This document shows positions 14,108-18,759 of a stretch of 26,855 nt of DNA, piece after piece (position 1 is the first letter of the stretch; each line of letters opens with the position of its first letter). The stretch lies in contig CAZBLE010000014.1 in the NCBI GenBank assembly GCA_964492735.1, forward strand, positions 1 through 26,855, read 5' to 3'. Made by a program: the position numbers and the translations under genes. The notes under the pieces are model-generated. The model was not told the DNA's origin, made no database searches, and worked only from the letters and a program-made list of their open reading frames with translations. This DNA is from CALKUP01 sp964492735. GTDB lineage: Bacteria; Patescibacteriota; Patescibacteriia; UBA9570; XYC2-FULL-38-9.

Positions 14108-14437
14108 TCAGGGCCGTGTCTCGAAAGGATTTGAAGGAATTCGTTCATTCTCTTCTTTAATCCTTCGTTCTCGCAACGTCCCGTCTCGTTTTTTAATTAG
14201 CCCATATGTTGAGATGAGCCAAAACACCATGTGACCAAGGATGGTGTAGCGAGCGTTGCCATACAAAGTTCCGGGAATCAAAAGGATTACGATGGCCTTG
14301 TTCATGCGAAGCGTCGCTTTTTCGTATGAATGCGCCCCAAGCAAAAACATAAGCGTAAAACAAAAGCACGGTATTGAAAGCACCGTCGCCGTAATAGGGA
14401 GGAGAAGGATGTAGTCTGCCGAGATATCAAAGAACAT
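14108..14437 (-). CDS. Small membrane protein of unknown function
   Basis: The protein has 109 residues from ATG 14437, which has GGAG seven bases upstream. It has about three membrane segments (LLLPITATVLSIPCFCFTLMF, AIVILLIPGTLYG, TILGHMVFWLISTYGLI) and then a highly charged tail (KKRDGTLRERRIKEENER). I do not recognise a family. A start at 14509 would add 24 residues upstream without an SD and is less likely. The 3' side (14020-14107) holds an ATGAGAG/CTCTCAT inverted repeat but no clear terminator. Confidence 0.5.
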   Translation of the reverse strand: MFFDISADYILLLPITATVLSIPCFCFTLMFLLGAHSYEKATLRMNKAIVILLIPGTLYGNARYTILGHMVFWLISTYGLIKKRDGTLRERRIKEENERIPSNPFETRP

Positions 14438-14532
14438 GGAAGTCTCCGAAGGTTTCTGCGGTGACATTACCACAGATGTCGTCATTTCTGATGAAACGCG
14501 ACTCCGCACTCTATAATAAAAAAACTACAAAG

Positions 14533-14673
14533 TCAACGACATTCGGTTTGTTTTATAGAAACAAACCACGTGTATACATGCGGCCGCGTTTTACCTTTGA
14601 TGGTATCTCGCATATATGGGACATATCCCACAAATGTCAGCGCAACCGCAATTCCACTGATGAATTCTTTCAT
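14533..14673 (-). pseudogene. Truncated SemiSWEET/PQ-loop protein
   Basis: This minus-strand ORF of 46 codons starts MKEFISGIAVALTFVGYVPY, then RDTIKGKTRPHVYTWFV. It matches the first helix and PQ-loop region of SemiSWEET-type sugar transporters, which normally run to about 85-100 residues with three helices. Here the similarity stops after TWF, and the frame ends IKQTECR and TGA. The end of the similarity coincides with a perfect 9-base inverted repeat (14545-14567). Its ATG overlaps the TGA of the EEP hydrolase gene (ATGA), so it was or is translationally coupled. I infer a broken gene; a functional micro-membrane protein is possible. Confidence 0.6.
14545..14567. repeat. Perfect 9-base inverted repeat at the SemiSWEET truncation point
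   Basis: GGTTTGTTT (14545-14553) and AAACAAACC (14559-14567) flank TATAG. It sits in the last codons of the truncated ORF. It could be a weak hairpin, a recombination scar, or an operator. Confidence 0.6.
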
Positions 14674-15419
14674 AGTTCAATCTCAATCGATAAGGGCAAA
14701 TGATCTGATACGTCCACACGGTGGACTGTTTTTTGCGTTACAGTCACGTTGTTGCTTACAAAAAACATGTCGGCGATCGCTTTTCCAAAAGCAGGATTTT
14801 CTTTTCGTTTCATATTAAACGTCGTTTCCGTTTCTCCTCGTAGTACATTGGTAAATGTGTTTTCTATCATGCGAATTGTTTTTGTGTCTGGCTCCACATT
14901 AAAATCTCCACCTAAAATTACATATTCAGCATCACCGATATATGCCAAGATATCTTTTGCCATTTCTAAGCGCAATGGTGTGTCGTCACCATGTTCGTCC
15001 CATATCCCGTGAATGTTATATAGATGTAATTTCTTGTTTTCGTACCCAACAACAGCGTGCTGTAAAATACGCGGAGTCGATCTAAATCCGTCCGGTGTTT
15101 GCAAATCCCTTCTTCCATACTCACCATGGAGATAGAGCGTATCGTTTTCAACAATCGGAAATTTTGAAAGAATCATCAAGCCTTCTACTACATCACCGAC
15201 CTCTACTGCGTTAATAAATGCTGGAGTAAAATGATCATATGGATATTTCAGTATATCCCTGATTCCTTGTGTTGAGCGGAAGCGCTGTTCTACATCTGCA
15301 CGAGGAGAATCAAATACTTCTTGCATGAAGATGATATCCGGTTGTAGTTTTTGAATAAATGGAATCAGCGAATCCCAGATCCTGCCCCCATTCCAAATAT
15401 TGACTGTCAGGATTTTCAT
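14670..15419 (-). CDS. Endonuclease/exonuclease/phosphatase family hydrolase
   Basis: The protein has 249 residues. The EEP fold motifs are complete: MKILTVNIWNGG, PDIIFMQEV, GLMILSKFPI, LYNIHGIW, YVILGGDFNVEPDT, KAIADMFFVSNNV and VSDHLPLSIEIEL. The Asn, Glu, His, GDFN and SDH residues of the active site are all present. Members hydrolyse phosphodiesters or phosphomonoesters in nucleic acids, lipids or small molecules; the substrate cannot be told here. There is no signal peptide. The start follows the extended -10 TGTTATACT by six bases (leaderless), so a longer in-frame ORF from 15524, which runs through a tRNA, is rejected. Confidence 0.85.
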   Translation of the reverse strand: MKILTVNIWNGGRIWDSLIPFIQKLQPDIIFMQEVFDSPRADVEQRFRSTQGIRDILKYPYDHFTPAFINAVEVGDVVEGLMILSKFPIVENDTLYLHGEYGRRDLQTPDGFRSTPRILQHAVVGYENKKLHLYNIHGIWDEHGDDTPLRLEMAKDILAYIGDAEYVILGGDFNVEPDTKTIRMIENTFTNVLRGETETTFNMKRKENPAFGKAIADMFFVSNNVTVTQKTVHRVDVSDHLPLSIEIEL

Positions 15420-15433
15420 ATAAAAAGTATAAC

Positions 15434-15455
15434 AAAAAATCGCCGTGTGTGGCGA
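15434..15455 (-). terminator. Terminator of tRNA-Gly(TCC), abutting the EEP promoter
   Basis: On the minus strand, TCGCC pairs with GGCGA around six bases and is followed by TTTTTT. The extended -10 of the EEP gene (TATACT, 15431-15426) begins just past the T-run. T residues on the opposite side suggest bidirectional use. Confidence 0.8.
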
Positions 15456-15463
15456 CTTTTTCT

Positions 15464-15538
15464 TGGAGCGGGTAGAGAGAATCGAACCCTCATCCTCAGC
15501 TTGGAAGGCTGATATAATAGCCATTATACGATACCCGC
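15464..15538 (-). tRNA. tRNA-Gly (anticodon TCC)
   Basis: The acceptor GCGGGTA pairs with TACCCGC, the anticodon loop is CTTCCAA, the discriminator is T, and CCA is encoded (15466-15464). It is a close paralogue of tRNA-Gly(GCC) at 8563-8634. Confidence 0.93.
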
Positions 15539-15560
15539 AGATTGCTTTTAGAGCTTCCGT

Positions 15561-15589
15561 AGTGTACCGAAAACTCTTTGTTTTGACAA
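15561..15589 (-). promoter_or_regulatory. Promoter of tRNA-Gly(TCC)
   Basis: The minus-strand -35 is TTGTCA (15589-15584) and the -10 is TACACT (15566-15561), with a 17-base spacer. Confidence 0.65.
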
Positions 15590-15616
15590 GAGTTGCTGCT
15601 TTATTAAGGAAATAGG

Positions 15617-15641
15617 GGCGTGGCGAGAAGGGTTTCTCGCC
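15617..15641 (-). terminator. Perfect 10-base hairpin after the 41-residue ORF
   Basis: GTGGCGAGAA and TTCTCGCCAC flank a four-base loop, directly after the TAG of the small ORF. The T-run after it is poor, so it may be an RNA-stabilising 3' stem rather than a terminator. Confidence 0.5.
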
Positions 15642-15642
15642 A

Positions 15643-15768
15643 CTAGCGCTCCGCGCTCATTTGCGCGATAGCGCGCAGCTGAAGCGCTTTCCCTCGCTTG
15701 ATCATTATTTTGATCAATGCCCGCCGGAGTGCGGGCGAGTATTTTTCCCACTGCAGTCTTTTTACCAT
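15643..15768 (-). CDS. 41-residue basic protein with a strong SD
   Basis: The ORF starts at ATG 15768, preceded by AGGAGGT with four to five bases of spacing. It has its own promoter (15786-15815) and a predicted leader of only about 11 bases. The product begins MVKRLQWEKYSPALRRALIK and continues IMIKRGKALQLRAIAQMSAER. It is basic, amphipathic and Arg/Lys-rich, as in small nucleic-acid- or ribosome-binding proteins. No family is recognised. The complete set of promoter, SD, ORF and 3' hairpin argues that it is real. It is too short for most gene finders and lies in a different frame from the longer ORF at 15548-16072. Confidence 0.5.
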   Translation of the reverse strand: MVKRLQWEKYSPALRRALIKIMIKRGKALQLRAIAQMSAER

Positions 15769-15785
15769 GGGACCTCCTAATGCCA

Positions 15786-15815
15786 ACGATAGCAGATAGG
15801 CTTGTTTTTTGACAA
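15786..15815 (-). promoter_or_regulatory. Promoter of the 41-residue ORF
   Basis: The minus-strand -35 is TTGTCA (15815-15810) and the -10 is TATCGT (15791-15786), with an 18-base spacer and an extended TGC before the -10. Confidence 0.6.
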
Positions 15816-15836
15816 GGTTTTAAATAAGAAATGGAG

Positions 15837-15863
15837 CGACGGGATGTTTGATGTCCCGTCGCA
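15837..15863 (-). terminator. Perfect 9-base hairpin after the micro-ORF
   Basis: On the minus strand, GCGACGGGA and TCCCGTCGC flank a nine-base loop, just after the micro-ORF at 15870-15896. Two G+C-rich arms (CCGGC/GCCGG) lie immediately before it. No strong T-run follows. Confidence 0.5.
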
Positions 15864-15869
15864 TGCCGG

Positions 15870-15896
15870 CTACGGCCGGCGCTCGGCGTCCCGCAT
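15870..15896 (-). CDS. Possible 8-codon micro-ORF with an ideal SD
   Basis: AAGGAGGT lies five bases before ATG 15896, which is followed by codons for MRDAERRP and a TAG. It has a good promoter (15947-15974) and a 3' hairpin. It is either a leader peptide, a decoy site that loads ribosomes on a small RNA, or a chance ORF. The combination of promoter, SD and hairpin resembles its 41-codon neighbour downstream on the same strand. Confidence 0.3.
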   Translation of the reverse strand: MRDAERRP

Positions 15897-15946
15897 GGAC
15901 TACCTCCTTGTTTTTGTGCGCTCGGAAATGAACACACGGTTTTTCT

Positions 15947-15974
15947 AGTATACGGAAATAAAGGGCTCTTGCAA
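15947..15974 (-). promoter_or_regulatory. Promoter of the micro-ORF transcript
   Basis: The minus-strand -35 is TTGCAA (15974-15969) and the -10 is TATACT (15952-15947), with a 16-base spacer. The -35 sits in the centre of a 12-base palindrome, CTCTTGCAAGAG (15966-15977). Confidence 0.65.
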
Positions 15975-16008
15975 GAGGTGTGCGTTTTTACAAACGCAAC
16001 TGAGTTGC
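15966..16008. promoter_or_regulatory. Cluster of three palindromes between divergent promoters (candidate operators)
   Basis: Palindrome 1 is CTCTTGCAAGAG (15966-15977). Palindrome 2 is TGCGTTT-TTAC-AAACGCA (15981-15998). Palindrome 3 is GCAAC-TGA-GTTGC (15996-16008). They fill the space between the -35 of the micro-ORF promoter and the -35 (TTGACA, 16010-16015) of the metal ABC operon. A metal-sensing repressor would be expected here, but no such gene lies in the window. Confidence 0.5.
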
Positions 16009-16009
16009 A

Positions 16010-16038
16010 TTGACAAAATTCCCCAAATGTTGTTGAAT
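16010..16038 (+). promoter_or_regulatory. Promoter of the metal ABC transporter operon
   Basis: The -35 is TTGACA (16010-16015) and the -10 is TTGAAT (16033-16038), with a 17-base spacer. ATG 16047 follows eight bases later, so the mRNA should be leaderless or nearly so. Confidence 0.6.
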
Positions 16039-16046
16039 TGCCCCAT

Positions 16047-16841
16047 ATGAAAACAGAAGATGGAACGCGCAAGCAACCAGTGATTGAGGTAAGTGGTTTG
16101 TCGTATGCAATCAGTGATAATCGTGTGTTAGAAGATTTGTCGTTTGTGATTAATGAAGGGGATTATGTTGGCTTGCTTGGCCCAAACGGCAGTGGCAAAA
16201 CGACGCTATTAAAATTGTTACTCGGTTTACTTGCGCCCGATTCCGGAAAGATTTCTATTTGTGGTGCCGCGCCAGAAGATCTCAACCATCGCGTCCAGAT
16301 TGGTTATGTGCCACAACGTGCCAGCCGAACCGATTGGGAGTTTCCAGCAACTGTTCGTGAAGTTGTGCTCTCTGGAAGAACGCCGCTGCTCAAAACCTTC
16401 CAAGGGTTTTCTGCGCAGGATCGCATATTTGCGCAGCAGGCAATGGAGATTGTTGACGTGAGCGCTCTCGCAGACCGAACAATCGGCGAGCTGTCTGGTG
16501 GACAGCGTCAACGCGTATTTATTGCGCGAGCTCTTTCTGCCCAGCCGAAGTTGTTGATTTTAGATGAGCCAACAACCGGCGTGGATGTGACAGTGCAACA
16601 TGCGTTTTACGCATTCTTGAAAAAACTCAACACAGAATATGGCATCACGATTGTATTGGTGTCGCATGATATTGACGCAATTACGCATGAATCAAGTAGC
16701 GTGCTGTGTATTAATAAAACGCTCGTCTGCCACATGCCCACGCAGGAATTTTTAGACTCAACACATCTCTCTGAATTGTTTGGGCACCATGCAACGCATG
16801 TGTATCACGACCATTCAGCGGAACATACAAGCCACAACTAA
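16047..16841 (+). CDS. znuC: Zn/Mn-type ABC transporter ATP-binding protein
   Basis: The protein has 264 residues. Walker A is GPNGSGKTT, the Q-loop is IGYVPQRA, the signature is LSGGQRQRV, Walker B is LLILDEPTTGVD, and the switch His is in LVSHD. The sequence groups with the ATPases of the metal ABC-3 importers (ZnuC/MntB/TroB). The C-terminal tail (about 240-264) is His-rich (FGHHATHVYHDHSAEHTSH), typical of zinc handling. The permease follows one base after the stop. No metal-binding lipoprotein gene (ZnuA) is in the window. ATG 16047 is preferred over TTG 16038, which lies in the predicted -10 region. Confidence 0.88.
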   Translation: MKTEDGTRKQPVIEVSGLSYAISDNRVLEDLSFVINEGDYVGLLGPNGSGKTTLLKLLLGLLAPDSGKISICGAAPEDLNHRVQIGYVPQRASRTDWEFPATVREVVLSGRTPLLKTFQGFSAQDRIFAQQAMEIVDVSALADRTIGELSGGQRQRVFIARALSAQPKLLILDEPTTGVDVTVQHAFYAFLKKLNTEYGITIVLVSHDIDAITHESSSVLCINKTLVCHMPTQEFLDSTHLSELFGHHATHVYHDHSAEHTSHN

Positions 16842-16842
16842 T

Positions 16843-17649
16843 ATGCAAGAACTTCTTTCAATTTTCGATTACACCTTTATGCAACGTGCGCTGTTTGCAG
16901 GTGTTGTGATTGGTGTTATTGCTCCACTGATTGGTATGTATTTAGTAACCCGTGGCTATTCACTGATGGCGGACACGCTATCGCATGTAGCGCTCGCTGG
17001 CGTGGCGATTGGTGTGTTATTTGGCACCGCGCCCATTCCAATGGCGATTGTTGCAACGGTGCTAGCGGCGATTGGGATTCAAAAGCTAGGAGGTCAGCGG
17101 CAAATTTTTGGAGAGTCTGTGTTGGCAATTTTTTTAAGTGGGAGCCTTGCTGTTGCAATTGTGTTAATGAGTTTGTCGCAAGGACTGACCGTTGATCTAC
17201 TGAGCTATTTATTTGGAAGCATCACAACTGTGTCGAGTCTTGATGTCTGGACGATTGGTGTGTTGGGGGTGGTGATTGTTGGAATTGTCGCGTTATTCTA
17301 TCGTCAATTATTTTTAGTGTCATTTGATGCCGAGCTCGCAGAAAGCCAAGGATTACGAGCGAGTTGGTATGAATTATTGGTTGTGATTATGGCGGCAGTC
17401 ACTGTCGCAATTTCAATGCGGATTGTGGGCGTGCTCTTGATTGGTGCACTGATGGTGATGCCGACATTATCTGGGATGCTCTTGGGCCGTGGATTTTTTC
17501 GCAGTCACATGATCGCGATTGTGATTTCTGTTGTCTGCGTTATTGTTGGAATTGTGTTGTCGTATCTGCTTGGAACGGCAACTGGCGGAACAATTGTTGT
17601 GTGTGCGCTGGTGAGCTTTTTGTTCTCCGTTGTTGCAGCTCGGAAATAA
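16843..17649 (+). CDS. znuB: Zn/Mn-type ABC-3 family permease
   Basis: The protein has 268 residues with about eight membrane helices. ABC-3 family marks are FMQRALFAGVVIGVIAPLIGMYLVTRGYSLMADTLSHVALAGVAIG near the N-terminus, GESVLAIFLSGSLA, DLLSYLFGSI, DAELAESQGL, and SMRIVGVLLIGALMVMPTLSG. It forms the membrane channel for the His-tailed ATPase. ATG 16843 is the only start compatible with the family N-terminus; an in-frame ATG at 16780 lies inside the ATPase gene. Zinc, manganese and iron importers of this family cannot be told apart from sequence alone. Confidence 0.9.
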   Translation: MQELLSIFDYTFMQRALFAGVVIGVIAPLIGMYLVTRGYSLMADTLSHVALAGVAIGVLFGTAPIPMAIVATVLAAIGIQKLGGQRQIFGESVLAIFLSGSLAVAIVLMSLSQGLTVDLLSYLFGSITTVSSLDVWTIGVLGVVIVGIVALFYRQLFLVSFDAELAESQGLRASWYELLVVIMAAVTVAISMRIVGVLLIGALMVMPTLSGMLLGRGFFRSHMIAIVISVVCVIVGIVLSYLLGTATGGTIVVCALVSFLFSVVAARK

Positions 17650-17748
17650 AATAAGAAAAGATATATTCACCCTTAGAAAGGGAGGTGTGCGGCGGCGAGG
17701 ATTTCCGAAGAGATGCTTCGAACGTCCTCGCCGTCACTACTGCGCTGA
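17650..17748 (-). terminator. Nested-hairpin 3' region of the 91-residue G+C-rich gene
   Basis: On the minus strand, GGCGAGGA pairs with TCCTCGCC, enclosing an inner hairpin (CGAAG with CTTCG). A second stem region (CACC..CTT with AAGG..GGTG, 17667-17690) follows. No long T-run is present. The inner/outer layout matches the ends of the other G+C-rich genes. Confidence 0.4.
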
Positions 17749-18024
17749 TCAGGCGGCGACTGCGTCTGCTGGGACTCCTTCCCAGGCAGTGACGGTCATC
17801 GTGCCAACCAGCTTCCCAGGCTGCTTCCCGTTCCGCCGCGGCGGAAGGGTGTGCACACCCGTGAGGCGCACCAACCACCCGTTGTCCAGGTGGACCATGT
17901 TGCTGGTTTTCCGAGTACCCTCGATTTTACCTGCTCCAAACTCGCGCAGCAGCCGAACCCGGCCTTCGCCGAGTTCCTTGATGTCTACCGAGGCGGTTTT
18001 ACCCACCTCAAACCAACTCTTCAT
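17749..18024 (-). CDS. 91-residue G+C-rich SD-led protein, function unknown
   Basis: The product begins MKSWFEVGKTASVDIKELGE and continues with RVRLLREFGAGKIEGTRKTSNMVHLDNGWLVRLTGVHTLPPRR. It is soluble, basic and mostly beta-strand in appearance, and no family is recognised. ATG 18024 has AGGAGGAG directly upstream. An in-frame extension to 18150 is rejected because it runs through the predicted promoter. G+C is extreme for the window (43 of 60 bases in 17821-17880). It has its own promoter (18081-18108), a 14-codon upstream ORF that overlaps its start, and an elaborate 3' hairpin. Confidence 0.65.
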   Translation of the reverse strand: MKSWFEVGKTASVDIKELGEGRVRLLREFGAGKIEGTRKTSNMVHLDNGWLVRLTGVHTLPPRRNGKQPGKLVGTMTVTAWEGVPADAVAA

Positions 18025-18068
18025 CACTCCTCCTCGTGCGGGCTTCGGAGTATTCCGATTTTCCGCAT
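18024..18068 (-). CDS. Possible 14-residue leader peptide coupled to the G+C-rich gene
   Basis: ATG 18068 opens MRKIGILRSPHEEE and stops at TGA (18026-18024), which overlaps the ATG of the 91-residue gene by one base (TGATG). The three GAG codons of the leader double as the SD of the main gene. ATG 18068 lies 12 bases from the -10. It may couple translation of the downstream ORF, or be fortuitous. Confidence 0.35.
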   Translation of the reverse strand: MRKIGILRSPHEEE

Positions 18069-18080
18069 TTGAGCGCGGCC

Positions 18081-18108
18081 ATTGTACTAAAATCAGCGTA
18101 ATAGTCAA
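18081..18108 (-). promoter_or_regulatory. Promoter of the 91-residue G+C-rich gene
   Basis: The minus-strand -35 is TTGACT (18108-18103) and the -10 is TACAAT (18086-18081), with a 16-base spacer. Confidence 0.7.
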
Positions 18109-18157
18109 GAAAAAACTGACCACACGGCCGATTTCACTTATAAATATCAAAAACCCC

Positions 18158-18700
18158 TTATTTTACCGCTTTGATAATCACATAGCGCGATAATGGCCGA
18201 AACCCAGGAATCCATCGAATCAGCCAACCATCAACCTGCTGAATTCCTCGAACTAATGATTTTCGAGCTGTTTCAGTGTCACGACCTTGCAAGCGAGCAA
18301 GCGCAGTTGTTGCTTGGTTAAAAAATGGCACTTTCATCACAGCGGAAGAAAAACTGCGAACAGGTTGCATCTCGACATTCGCATTTCCAAACACCGTTCG
18401 GATTTCTGCTTCATCACGCCGACCAAGCATTCGCTCTGTTGGAGTTTCGCGACGCTCTGGAAACAGTTTTTGTGCGAGTGTAGAGTGCCGCAAAGATTGC
18501 AATCCATCAGAAAAAATAAATGGCTCAACACAGACAAGNNNNNNNNNNNNNNNNNNNNNNNNNNNNNNNNNNNNNNNNNNNNNNNNNNNNNNNNNNNNNN
18601 NNNNNNNNNNNNNNNNNNNNNNNNNNNNNNNNNNNNNNGTCAAATTGTCGAGATCAAGATGATCAAATTGAAGGTCTTGAGGGATTTCGGTTCCGTGCAT
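18158..18700 (-). CDS. Probable SAM-dependent methyltransferase, interrupted by an assembly gap
   Basis: The N-terminal 20 residues (MHGTEIPQDLQFDHLDLDNL) and about 125 C-terminal residues are visible on either side of 100 N. The C-terminal part contains LVCVEPFIFSDGLQSLRHS, ERMLGRRDEAEI, GWLIRWIPGF and a final SRYVIIKAVK. A VEP strand followed by a helix, and a terminal strand of the type RYVIIKA, fit the late half of class I methyltransferases. The GxGxG SAM loop would lie in the gap, which is likely longer than 100 bases. It is divergent from the glycosyltransferase gene, with 59 bases between starts. The family call is an inference. Confidence 0.45.
   Translation of the reverse strand: MHGTEIPQDLQFDHLDLDNLXXXXXXXXXXXXXXXXXXXXXXXXXXXXXXXXXXLVCVEPFIFSDGLQSLRHSTLAQKLFPERRETPTERMLGRRDEAEIRTVFGNANVEMQPVRSFSSAVMKVPFFNQATTALARLQGRDTETARKSLVRGIQQVDGWLIRWIPGFRPLSRYVIIKAVK
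18539..18638. other. Assembly gap (100 N) inside the methyltransferase gene
   Basis: Exactly 100 N, a placeholder. The frame on either side need not be preserved, so the two halves are joined only by strand and plausibility. Confidence 0.95.
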
Positions 18701-18759
18701 AGAAGGCGATTATATCAAAATCATTGAAAAAATACCAGAAATATGGCACTGTACTCAAG

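Noticed and set aside
15548..16072. 174-codon minus-strand ORF across the whole intergenic region
   Set aside because: It runs through three promoters and two hairpins and has no SD. The 41-codon ORF in another frame has full expression signals.
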